Part shown: positions 17,634-25,368 of the stretch, in pieces
Numbering within the stretch: position 1 is the first letter of the stretch
Layout: each line of letters opens with the position of its first letter
DNA from: Rhizobiaceae bacterium CPCC 101076
GTDB taxonomy: Bacteria > Pseudomonadota > Alphaproteobacteria > Rhizobiales > Methylopilaceae
DNA length: 64,000 nt
Assembly (NCBI GenBank): GCA_003347645.1
Contig: QDFX01000011.1
Coordinates: forward strand, 1 to 64,000
Reading direction: 5' to 3'
Translations under genes and position numbers: made by a program
The notes under the pieces: generated by a model
Told to the model about the DNA's origin: nothing
The model's input: only the letters and a program-made list of their open reading frames with translations
The model's database searches: none

Positions 17634-19195
17634 GCGAACAGCCCGTGCAGGAACCAGGGCGGTTGGTCTCCGGGGGAGGTGACCACACCCTCGCGGTAGA
17701 GCCAGAATCGACGACCCTCGCGATCCTCGACGCGGAAATAGTCGCGCGTCGGCATTTCCCTTTCGCGCCGCCACCATTCCGCTGCGATGCGCTCTGGACC
17801 CTCCGCGCGCGCGACCTCATGCACGATGCGCCGCCAGCGGAAGCGGATCGGTGGGCCGTCTGGCACTTCGAAGAGCGTGTTGTCGATCGGCTCCGGCGGG
17901 TCAAACAGACGGAGCGGTCGGGCAGGGGGCTCGCCCGGTTCGCTTTCTACCCAGTCATTGCTGCCGGCCTCGGGCGATATCGCCGGGACGGCCTCGGCCG
18001 CGCGCTCGGGGATGTGGCTGTCCCGGGGCACGAACCGCGTCACCCGCGACGGGCCGAAACGGGCGCCGAGGCGGTCGATCAGTTCCGCCACTGCCTCGTC
18101 GCCGCTTTCCCTGCCGTCGAGCTCGGCCTGGACGTTTAGCGCCGCCTCCGACGAGAGGGCCGCGAGGCGGATCATGTCGAAGCCGAAGCCGGGATCGACC
18201 GGATCGGCCAGTGCGTCGAGCCGTTCCGAGAACAGCCGTGCCAGCACTTTCGCGTCCCGCAACGGGCGACCGGTAAGGACGGGGATTCGTCGTACCGCGC
18301 CGTCGGCCCGGAAGAAGCTCGCCTCGAACCGTCGTCCGCCATGGCCGCGCGCCTCAAGCAGAAGGGCGAGATCGCGGCCAAGCTCTCCGATCGTCGCCTC
18401 GACATCCTCCGCCCGGCCGATCGGCTCCGCGAAGCGGCGCTCGGTAACCAGTTCCGGCAGGGGACGGCGCGGCGAGATCGGATGCTCGGCCTCGCCGAGC
18501 GTGCGCAAAAGAAGATCGAGAAGATCATCGCCGAACCGCGCGGCGAGCGGCGCGCGCGGTCGGTCGGCCAGATCGCCGACCCGCTTCAGGCCTGCGCGGG
18601 CCAAGGCAATGACACGTGCATCGTCGAGGCCGAGCGCCGCGATAGGAAGGGGGCGTACTACCTCCGAAGTCCTACCAGCCGGGATCACGCCGCCCTTCGA
18701 ATAGCGGGCAAGTGCCCGCGCCGCGTCGGGCGTAGAAGCCAGAGCGCCACGGGACGTGAAGCCGAATGCCGTCAGCCGCCCGAGCACTTCGCGCAGCATC
18801 CCGGCCTCGCCGCCGAAGAGATGCGTGCAGCCGGTGATGTCGAGGATCAGGCCGTCCGCACCATCCATGCCGACGAGCGGGGTCCAGCGGTCGCACCAGT
18901 CGGCGATGTGTTCCAGCGCGGCAAGGTCAGCAGCCTGATCCTCATCCTCGGTATCGAAGTCCGGCACCCGCGCCCGCGCATCCGCGAGGGTCAGGCCGGG
19001 CAGAAGCCGCGCCGTGTGCGCCCGCCGGTCAGCATGGGTAATCCTGAGCGCGCTCCGGACCTTGGCGAGGATGACAAGCGGCTTCTCAGCCGGCGCGGCG
19101 CCATTCGCCTTCCTGAGCCGGTGCAAACGGTCGGTCGGCAGCAGGGGAAACCAGAGCGCGAGATAGCGACGGCCTCCTGAAAACAGACTGCTCAC
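17630..19195 (-). CDS. imuB: ImuB, Y-family polymerase-like mutagenesis protein
   Basis: A 521-residue catalytically inactive Y-family homologue that bridges DnaE2 and the beta clamp. RRYLALWFPLLPTDRLHRL replaces the N-terminal catalytic acidic strand of true UmuC/DinB. Later come DITGCTHLFGGE and a helix-hairpin-helix-like segment LARAGLKRVGDLADRPRAPLAARFG. GTG at 19195 is chosen for the TGTGGAG site upstream; GTG at 19210 is an alternative. The gene overlaps imuA by about 110 bases in another frame and overlaps dnaE2 by 4 bases, so all three are translationally linked. Confidence 0.93.
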   Translation of the reverse strand: MSSLFSGGRRYLALWFPLLPTDRLHRLRKANGAAPAEKPLVILAKVRSALRITHADRRAHTARLLPGLTLADARARVPDFDTEDEDQAADLAALEHIADWCDRWTPLVGMDGADGLILDITGCTHLFGGEAGMLREVLGRLTAFGFTSRGALASTPDAARALARYSKGGVIPAGRTSEVVRPLPIAALGLDDARVIALARAGLKRVGDLADRPRAPLAARFGDDLLDLLLRTLGEAEHPISPRRPLPELVTERRFAEPIGRAEDVEATIGELGRDLALLLEARGHGGRRFEASFFRADGAVRRIPVLTGRPLRDAKVLARLFSERLDALADPVDPGFGFDMIRLAALSSEAALNVQAELDGRESGDEAVAELIDRLGARFGPSRVTRFVPRDSHIPERAAEAVPAISPEAGSNDWVESEPGEPPARPLRLFDPPEPIDNTLFEVPDGPPIRFRWRRIVHEVARAEGPERIAAEWWRREREMPTRDYFRVEDREGRRFWLYREGVVTSPGDQPPWFLHGLFA

Positions 19196-19880
19196 GGTCC
19201 CACTCCACACTGAAGCGGCGGAGCGGAAAGCCCGCCCGGTGCCGCAAGAGTTCGATCTCGAACACAGGCGTACCCGGCGCCCCGGTCGCGAGCGCGGTGC
19301 TCGACCCGCTCGTCACCCGCCAGCGGCTCAAGGCGGCGCTCGGCATTGGCTTCGCATCGAGCCGGATGACGAAGGCCCCGACGCCCGAGCGTGCCGCCCG
19401 CCGTGCCAACCGCCGCGTCGCGGTAAGGTCGAAGGCCGGATGTTCGCCCCAGGCCTCGATGACGACCGCTCCCAGGGCCTGGCAGCGCAGCGCCTCGTTT
19501 CCCGCCCGCAGCACGGAGATCGCATCGCGAACCCGCACCACGAGGAAGGAGGCGGGATCGGCCCCGAATTCGGCGAGCCCCGGCGCGTAGAGCTCACCGA
19601 ACTCCTTGCCAGCCATTTCCTGCCGCACCCAGACGATCGTCTGTCCGGGCTGGCAGGCCCGGAGAACCATTGCGAGCCCGAAGCCGCTCGCCGCCGGCCC
19701 GTCCGCGCTGCCAGCGGCGAATACCTCGTGAAGCGCCGCTTTGGGCAGCCCACCGCCGACCGCCCCATCTACTTCCGACAGGCCGAACTGAAACCGCGGC
19801 GACCCTTCGGCTCCTCTGTCCGCTTGGATGGCGGCAAGGCTCCGCCGGAGCCCGGCAAGCGTCTCACGCGCGGCTTGCAT
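19086..19880 (-). CDS. imuA: ImuA, RecA-like mutagenesis protein
   Basis: A 264-residue RecA/SulA-like protein, first gene of the imuA-imuB-dnaE2 cassette. After a short helical N-terminus it has FQFGLSEVDGAVGGGLPKAALHEVFA, equivalent to the RecA core start, then VLRACQPGQTIVWVRQEM and ALGAVVIEAWGEHPAFDLTATRRL. It lacks a canonical Walker A GxxxxGKT/S, as in other ImuA proteins. The ATG at 19880 has GAGGA upstream and a LexA box 7 bases before it. The end at 19086 gives a large overlap with imuB. Confidence 0.9.
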   Translation of the reverse strand: MQAARETLAGLRRSLAAIQADRGAEGSPRFQFGLSEVDGAVGGGLPKAALHEVFAAGSADGPAASGFGLAMVLRACQPGQTIVWVRQEMAGKEFGELYAPGLAEFGADPASFLVVRVRDAISVLRAGNEALRCQALGAVVIEAWGEHPAFDLTATRRLARRAARSGVGAFVIRLDAKPMPSAALSRWRVTSGSSTALATGAPGTPVFEIELLRHRAGFPLRRFSVEWDREQSVFRRPSLSRALVSPAADRPFAPAQEGEWRRAG

Positions 19881-19887
19881 TCCTCAT

Positions 19888-19902
19888 GTTCCCTATTTGT
19901 TC
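19888..19902. promoter_or_regulatory. LexA box upstream of imuA
   Basis: GTTC-CCTATTT-GTTC, a perfect match to the GTTC-N7-GTTC direct repeat recognised by alphaproteobacterial LexA (as GAAC-N7-GAAC on the imuA strand). It starts seven bases before the imuA ATG, in the only intergenic space of the cassette, so it most likely makes all three genes part of the SOS regulon. Confidence 0.8.
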
Positions 19903-19947
19903 TTATTAGGACTCCGGTCCAATGGGGAGTCAACAGGCTTTTACGAA

Positions 19948-20025
19948 CCCTCGTGCCCGGCTCGACCCGGGCATCCAGACTGGTTCTCCCAGACCACTGG
20001 ATTGCCGGGTCAAGCCCGGCAATGA
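19948..20025. repeat. Palindromic intergenic repeat
   Basis: A pair of GC-rich palindromes: GCCCGG...CCGGGC at 19955-19972 and TTGCCGGG-TCAAG-CCCGGCAA at 20002-20022. They are joined by CCAGACTGGTTCTCCCAGACCACTGG-like text with its own dyads. This is the composition of dispersed palindromic elements found between genes in many Rhizobiales. It lies between the divergent imuA and ligase genes. Confidence 0.55.
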
Positions 20026-20074
20026 GGAAGCATGTGAGGCGGAACCCTGATCGTCTCCACGGCACTTAATCAAG

Positions 20075-21157
20075 ATGGTGCAGCTTCAATCCAACAATCC
20101 CGAGACATCTGGGCGGGCAGTCCTCGACCAGCTCTCCATCGATACCCCGCCGATGGAAGCCCGTGCCGCCGATGTCCTGCCGGGCGGACCTGGCTGGCAA
20201 TTCGAGCCAAAATGGGACGGCTTCCGCTGCCTCGCCCATCGCTCCGGCGGTGAGATCGACCTGCGCGCCAAATCAGGGAAGCCGCTCGCGCGCTATTTCC
20301 CTGAAGTCGCGGCCTTGCTGCGCTCCCTCTCGTCGGACCGTTTCGTGCTCGATGGCGAACTCGTTGTGCCAGTCGGTGAGGAACTATCCTTCGATGCCCT
20401 GCAGATGCGCCTGCATCCCGCCGAAAGCCGGGTGCGCAAGCTCTCGGTCGAGACACCGGCCGAGTTCATCCTGTTCGACATGCTGGTCGACATGAAGGGT
20501 GTCGCACTGACCAGCGAGCCGTTGCTGACGCGTCGTGCCGCCCTCGAAATCTTCTGGAACCATCTTCAGGACAAGACGGGCCTTCGACTGTCGCCGTTCA
20601 CGCGCAGCCGCGATGAGGCCCGGAACTGGCTCGATCACGCCGGCGGAGCGCTCGACGGAGTCGTCGCTAAGCGGCTGGACGGCGCATATTTGGCCGGCGA
20701 GCGGGCGATGCTCAAGGTCAAGCACCTGCAGACGGCCGACTGCGTCGTCGGCGGCTTCCGTTACGCCCAGGGAAAGCGCGAGGTCGGCTCGCTGCTCCTC
20801 GGTCTCTATGATGACGCGGGGCTGCTCCACCATGTCGGCTTTACCTCTGGTTTCGCCGATTTCGACCGCGCCGTTCTGACGCGGCAGTTGGAAAGCATGA
20901 TCCAGCCGCCGGGCTTCACTGGTCGCGCACCCGGCGGACCGAGCCGATGGAGTACCGAGCGCAGCGGCGAGTTCCAGCCGCTCCGCCCTTCGCTTGTCGC
21001 CGAGGTGCGCTACGACCACGTCACCGGTAACCGTTTCCGCCACGGCACCAAATTCATGCGATGGCGTCCCGACAAGGCGCCTGTGCAATGCCGCTTCGAT
21101 CAGCTCGGCAAGCCCCTGTCGCCGGGAGAATTGGCTGTGCTTTTGACGAAGGTGTGA
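20075..21157 (+). CDS. ATP-dependent DNA ligase (LigC/LigD ligase-domain type)
   Basis: A 360-residue ligase that joins DNA nicks through an enzyme-AMP intermediate. Motif I is FEPKWDGFR with the adenylated Lys at residue 46. Motif III is ILFDMLVDMKG-like, motif IV is LDGVVAKRLD, and motif V is AMLKVKHL. The C-terminal OB fold contains PSLVAEVRYDHVTGNRFRHGTKFMRWRPDK. It is a stand-alone ligase without the polymerase or nuclease domains of LigD, like the LigC enzymes used in NHEJ or alternative repair. It is divergent from the mutagenesis cassette and ten bases ahead of the next gene. Confidence 0.92.
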   Translation: MVQLQSNNPETSGRAVLDQLSIDTPPMEARAADVLPGGPGWQFEPKWDGFRCLAHRSGGEIDLRAKSGKPLARYFPEVAALLRSLSSDRFVLDGELVVPVGEELSFDALQMRLHPAESRVRKLSVETPAEFILFDMLVDMKGVALTSEPLLTRRAALEIFWNHLQDKTGLRLSPFTRSRDEARNWLDHAGGALDGVVAKRLDGAYLAGERAMLKVKHLQTADCVVGGFRYAQGKREVGSLLLGLYDDAGLLHHVGFTSGFADFDRAVLTRQLESMIQPPGFTGRAPGGPSRWSTERSGEFQPLRPSLVAEVRYDHVTGNRFRHGTKFMRWRPDKAPVQCRFDQLGKPLSPGELAVLLTKV

Positions 21158-21167
21158 GAAGAACCGG

Positions 21168-21626
21168 ATGGCCAGCCAACTCCACACCTTCCTTGCCGGA
21201 ACCGGTACAGACCATCGCGCCCGGACCGTTGTCGATATCCTCGCTCTGTCTGACGCCCGCCTCGAAACCGTTCACGATTACATTCAATGGCTCTTTCCGC
21301 TGCCCGAGCGGAGCGGCGCCCAGCCGGACGCGCCGGTGCTCACCCCCGAGGATATCGCTGCGATACGCTACGACTCCGCGGCCCAGGCCAATCTCCGGGC
21401 GGCAACGGAGCGCATGCTCGTCTTCCTCCGCGCTAATCCGCATTGGCTCCGCGCGCACGATCATAATCATCTCAGGATCAGCCGCATCATAAGGAGCCTT
21501 GCACTTCTGGTCGGTTCGGACGAGGCGAGGGCATTCCGCTCGGCCATCATGGCGATGAATAAAGAGGCAGGTTCCCCGGTAGACCCCGGTAATGTCAGAT
21601 ATTGGCAACAGGCTTGCCCGGATTAG
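21168..21626 (+). CDS. Opioid-growth-factor-receptor-like (OGFr_N) domain protein
   Basis: A 152-residue helical protein. VVDILALSDARLETVHDYIQWLFPLPE and the later PHWLRAHDHNHLRISRIIRSLALL match the OGFr_N domain, whose hallmark is HDYIQWLFP. Bacterial members are of unknown function and often accompany DNA-repair or stress genes. It begins ten bases after the DNA ligase and is probably cotranscribed with it. Confidence 0.85.
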   Translation: MASQLHTFLAGTGTDHRARTVVDILALSDARLETVHDYIQWLFPLPERSGAQPDAPVLTPEDIAAIRYDSAAQANLRAATERMLVFLRANPHWLRAHDHNHLRISRIIRSLALLVGSDEARAFRSAIMAMNKEAGSPVDPGNVRYWQQACPD

Positions 21627-21748
21627 CTGCGATACAACCTCAGACAACTTGACCTAAGTCGGGACACTCACAGACATTCCCGCGCAGTAGACTCGGGCGA
21701 TAACGCCTGGATTGTTGATACGAACCGACCGGAACGTCCCGAGGCCCC

Positions 21749-22879
21749 ATGTCAGCAGCAACTCTTGCAAGTCCACGCCTCGAGCCGGCGGCCGGAGGAC
21801 TGGCCGCGAGCGGCGCCTGGACCTCGTCCCATGCGACGGAAATCTACCGGCTCACCGACGAAGCCGCGCGCCAGCCGGCGAAGTCGCTGACGATCGATAT
21901 CGCCGGCGTCGGCGAACTCGACACCTTCGGTGCCTGGCTGCTCGAACGTCTGCTGAGGAAGACGACGGCCGAGGGGGGCGAGGCCAGGCTCGCCGGTGTC
22001 CCGGGCCGCTTCAACGATCTGATCGAGGAAGTCCGCCAGTCGAACCGCGCCGCGCCCGCGCCGGAGAGGAAGGAGACCTGGGTCGCTTCGCAGCTCATCG
22101 CGCTCGGCCAGGCCACGGCCCTGACCATCTCGGACGGCGCAAAGCTGCTCGCTCTGTTCGGTGCCATCGCCGCTTCAGTCGGCCGGGCGATCGTTCGCCC
22201 GAGCACATTCCGCTTCACCTCGCTGGTACATCATCTCGATCGCGTCGCTTGGCAGTCGGTGCCGATCATCGTGCTGATCACCTTCCTGATCGGCTGCATC
22301 ATCGCCCAGCAAGGCTTCTTCCATTTCCGCCAGTTCGGCGCCGAGGACTACGTCGTCGACCTTGTCGGCGTGCTCGTCCTTCGCGAGATCGGGGTGCTGC
22401 TCGTGGCGATCATGATCGCCGGGCGTTCCGGCAGTTCCTATACGGCCGAGCTCGGCTCGATGAAGATGCGCGAGGAGATCGACGCGCTCCGAACCATGGG
22501 CCGCGACCCGGTCGAGGTGCTGATCCTGCCGAGGATCGTCGCCATCGTTCTGGCGATGCCGATTCTCACCTTTCTCGGCGGCATGTCGGCTCTCGTCGGC
22601 GGCGGCGTCGTCGCCTGGCTCTATGCCGGCATGAGCCCGGAAATCTATATCGGCCGGCTGCATGAGGCGATCACGCTGACCACGTTCCAGGTCGGTATGA
22701 TCAAGGCGCCGTTCATGGCCCTGCTCATCGGCACGGTTGCCTGCAATGAGGGCCTCAAGGTCAAGGGCAGCGCAGAATCACTCGGCCTCGGCACCACGGC
22801 CTCGGTGGTCAAATCGATCTTCCTCGTGATCGTGCTCGACGGCTTCTTCGCGATCTTCTTCTCATCGATCGGGATGTGA
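21749..22879 (+). CDS. mlaE: Mla-type ABC transporter permease with N-terminal STAS domain
   Basis: A 376-residue permease of an MCE-type phospholipid transport system. Residues ~20-110 form a STAS-like domain (LTIDIAGVGELDTFGAWLLERLLR). About five membrane helices follow, with LREIGVLLVAIMIAGRSGSSYTAELGSMKMREEIDALRTMG, the MlaE EQ-loop region. The STAS domain is fused rather than separate as in E. coli MlaB. It starts an operon with mlaF and mlaD, with spacings of only a few bases. Confidence 0.93.
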   Translation: MSAATLASPRLEPAAGGLAASGAWTSSHATEIYRLTDEAARQPAKSLTIDIAGVGELDTFGAWLLERLLRKTTAEGGEARLAGVPGRFNDLIEEVRQSNRAAPAPERKETWVASQLIALGQATALTISDGAKLLALFGAIAASVGRAIVRPSTFRFTSLVHHLDRVAWQSVPIIVLITFLIGCIIAQQGFFHFRQFGAEDYVVDLVGVLVLREIGVLLVAIMIAGRSGSSYTAELGSMKMREEIDALRTMGRDPVEVLILPRIVAIVLAMPILTFLGGMSALVGGGVVAWLYAGMSPEIYIGRLHEAITLTTFQVGMIKAPFMALLIGTVACNEGLKVKGSAESLGLGTTASVVKSIFLVIVLDGFFAIFFSSIGM

Positions 22880-22883
22880 GCCG

Positions 22884-23675
22884 ATGACACCTGACGAACA
22901 GCTGGCCATCCGGGTTAGCGACCTCGTGGTCGGTTTCGGCTCCCGCACCGTCCTCGACCATCTATCGCTCGAAGTGTGCCGCGGTGAAATCCTCGGCGTG
23001 GTCGGCGCGTCGGGTGGCGGCAAGTCTGTTCTGCTCCGGACGATCCTCGGCCTCGTCCCGAAGCGGGGAGGGGCGATCGAGCTGTTCGGCGTTGACCTCG
23101 AACGCGCGACCCCCGCGCAGGCCGAGGCGACCGGTCGGCGCTGCGGCGTGCTGTTCCAGCAGGGCGCCTTGTTTTCCTCGCTGACCGCGATCCAGAACGT
23201 CCAGTTCCCGATGCGCGAATATCTCGATCTGCCGGACGAGATCCTCGACGAGATCGCCATCGCCAAGCTCGAAATGGTCGGCCTCAAGGCAGATGACGCC
23301 ACGAAATTCCCATCCGAACTCTCGGGCGGCATGGTGAAGCGCGTCGCGCTGGCCCGTGCACTCGCGCTCGATCCGGAAATCGTATTCCTCGATGAGCCGA
23401 CGTCCGGTCTCGACCCGCTCTCGGCGGAAGATTTCGATATGCTGATCCGGACGCTGCAGCAGACCTTGGGTCTGACCGTCTACATGAACACCCACGACCT
23501 CGACAGCCTGGTCACGGTCTGCGATCGCATCGCCGCGATTGCCGACGGCAAGGTCGTCGCGGTCGGACCCATGGCCACGATGCATCAAAGCGATCATCCA
23601 TGGGTAAAGGCATATTTCGGAGGCGAGCGGGCGCAACTCGTTCGCAGCGGGCACGCAGAAAAGGCAGGGGTTTAA
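22884..23675 (+). CDS. mlaF: Mla-type ABC transporter ATP-binding protein
   Basis: A 263-residue ATPase energising lipid movement by the MlaE permease. Walker A is GASGGGKSVLL, the Q-loop is FQQGALFSSLT, the signature is LSGGMVKRVALARAL, Walker B is IVFLDEPTSGLD and the H-switch is NTHD. The LSGGM-x-K-R signature is typical of Mkl/MlaF ATPases. It starts four bases after mlaE. Confidence 0.95.
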   Translation: MTPDEQLAIRVSDLVVGFGSRTVLDHLSLEVCRGEILGVVGASGGGKSVLLRTILGLVPKRGGAIELFGVDLERATPAQAEATGRRCGVLFQQGALFSSLTAIQNVQFPMREYLDLPDEILDEIAIAKLEMVGLKADDATKFPSELSGGMVKRVALARALALDPEIVFLDEPTSGLDPLSAEDFDMLIRTLQQTLGLTVYMNTHDLDSLVTVCDRIAAIADGKVVAVGPMATMHQSDHPWVKAYFGGERAQLVRSGHAEKAGV

Positions 23676-23677
23676 TC

Positions 23678-24790
23678 ATGGAAACGCGTGCGCGATATCT
23701 TCTGCTTGGCGTCTTCACGCTTGTCATCGTGGTGGCCGGCTTCCTCTTCATCTACTGGCTCAACAATATCGGCGGGGTCGGCGAGCGTGTGACCTACCGC
23801 GTCCGCTTCGACGCGGTCGTGCCGGGTCTTCGCGACGGCTCGCCGGTCCTGTTCAACGGCGTGCGGGTCGGCGAGGTGACCGGCCTCCGGATCGACCGGC
23901 AGAAGCCCAAACAGGTCGACGTCATGATCGCGGTCGACCAGAACACGCCGATCGCGTCGGACACCCAGGCCGGTGTCGAGATGCAAGGGCTGATGGGATC
24001 GCCGGCAATCACGCTCGCCGGCGGAAGCGATGGCGCGGCGCCGCTTACGGCGACCGACGGTCCGCCCACTCTCATTGCCAGCTCCGGCGCCGCGCAGGAT
24101 GCCATTCAGGCCGCCCGTGACGTGCTCCGCCATATCGACAGCGTGGTCATGGACAACGCCGATCCCCTGAAGAGCACGATCGCCGACATCAAGGTCTTCG
24201 CCGCTGCGCTCGCCCGCAATTCCGAGCGGATCGACACGGTGATGACGGGACTGAGCAACACCTTCGCGGCCCAGAACAAGCCGCCGGCGACCGTCTTCAC
24301 CCTGGCGGTTCCGGAGGAGATCACGGGTCCCGCGACCATGCCGACCGGACAATTGGCTGTGCCGGAACCGACCACGGTTCTGGCGCTTGATACCCAGAAG
24401 ATACTCGTCCAGTCCAACGGAGGCGTCGCCCCGGCATATCCGGATGCGCAATGGGCCGACAATTTGCCCAAACTGATCCAGGCCAAGGTGGTTCAGGGTT
24501 TCGAAAACGCCAAATTCATGGGCGTGTCAAAAAACCCTGATGATTTCACCGCCGATCATCAGCTCGTGATCGATCTTCGTACCTTCGAGGTTTCGACCGC
24601 GGCTGATCCGCAGGTGATGCTTGAGTTCAGTGCCAAAGTCATGGCTGACGGCAAGGTCGTCGCCGCACGGGTCTTCAAGGCGGCGGCGCCGACCAAGACC
24701 GACAATGCGGCAACGGTCGCCAAATCTTTCGACACCGCCTTCCGCGGAGTCGTTTCAGACCTTGTCTCCTGGACGCTTGGCGTGCTCTGA
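23678..24790 (+). CDS. mlaD: MCE-domain substrate-binding protein fused to an ABC_trans_aux domain
   Basis: A 370-residue protein anchored by one N-terminal membrane helix (YLLLGVFTLVIVVAGFLFIYWL). Residues ~40-120 form the MCE domain (VTYRVRFDAVVPGLRDGSPVLFNGVRVGEVTGLRID). A helical stretch follows. From about residue 205 the sequence resembles the PqiC/ABC-type transport auxiliary lipoprotein (YxL-like TVFTLAVPEE, LDTQKILVQSNGGVAPAYPDAQWADNLPKLIQAKVV, ending in FDTAFRGVVSDLVSW). In many genomes this part is a separate lipoprotein. Here no stop, restart or lipobox separates them. The ATG at 23678 is two bases after mlaF. Confidence 0.85.
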   Translation: METRARYLLLGVFTLVIVVAGFLFIYWLNNIGGVGERVTYRVRFDAVVPGLRDGSPVLFNGVRVGEVTGLRIDRQKPKQVDVMIAVDQNTPIASDTQAGVEMQGLMGSPAITLAGGSDGAAPLTATDGPPTLIASSGAAQDAIQAARDVLRHIDSVVMDNADPLKSTIADIKVFAAALARNSERIDTVMTGLSNTFAAQNKPPATVFTLAVPEEITGPATMPTGQLAVPEPTTVLALDTQKILVQSNGGVAPAYPDAQWADNLPKLIQAKVVQGFENAKFMGVSKNPDDFTADHQLVIDLRTFEVSTAADPQVMLEFSAKVMADGKVVAARVFKAAAPTKTDNAATVAKSFDTAFRGVVSDLVSWTLGVL

Positions 24791-24835
24791 GTGCACCCGG
24801 ACGGGCGGATAAGACAGGTATTGCTGGAGGTTCGC

Positions 24836-25333
24836 ATGTTGAACACTGGTGCGGGACACGCTCGCTGGGTGGCGCTGGCCGCATTTCTTTTCGCCGGTGC
24901 CGTGCCCGCCGCGGCCGGTCCGTTCTCGGCTTTCCCCGGGACATGGAATGGCGACGGTACGATCGCGTACAGCGACGGCACCAAGGAGCGTATCCGTTGC
25001 AAAACGGTCTATTCGGTCACGACCCCGGATGCGACCGATCTCAACGTGGCCTTCTCCTGCAATAGCGACAATTACCGCTTCGAGCTCAATGGCAAGATGA
25101 CCGCGGATTCGTCCGGCGCGCTATCCGGCCTCTGGTCGGAAACGACCCGCAGTGTGAACGGTAAGGTGACCGGCCAGGTCAGGGAGCAGCGGATCATGAT
25201 CCGGATCGACGCCGCGGGATTCGGAGCGACGCTCAATCTCGTCACCAAGGACGACAGGCAGCAGATGAAGATGGATTCGGCCGGTGGCGGAAGCACCGCG
25301 ACCGCGAACATCAATCTGAGGTTGGCGAAGTAA
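24836..25333 (+). CDS. Secreted hypothetical protein
   Basis: A 165-residue protein behind CTGGAGGTTCGC. It has a Sec signal peptide ending ...AVPAAAGPF. The mature part is beta-rich (GTWNGDGTIAYSDGTKERIRC, a two-Cys core, GLWSETTRSVNGKVTGQV) like a small lipocalin-like barrel common in Rhizobiales. No function is known. It is 45 bases after mlaD and ends at a strong hairpin, so it is probably the last gene of the mla operon. Confidence 0.75.
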   Translation: MLNTGAGHARWVALAAFLFAGAVPAAAGPFSAFPGTWNGDGTIAYSDGTKERIRCKTVYSVTTPDATDLNVAFSCNSDNYRFELNGKMTADSSGALSGLWSETTRSVNGKVTGQVREQRIMIRIDAAGFGATLNLVTKDDRQQMKMDSAGGGSTATANINLRLAK

Positions 25334-25337
25334 CAAA

Positions 25338-25365
25338 AGGAACGGCTGCGAAAGCAGCCGTTCCT
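25338..25365. terminator. Bidirectional hairpin terminator
   Basis: A perfect 12-base stem (25338-25349 with 25354-25365) closed by a GAAA tetraloop, placed exactly between two convergent stop codons (25333 and 25369). It separates the mla operon from the alginate-associated type I secretion genes. Confidence 0.8.
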
Positions 25366-25368
25366 ACA

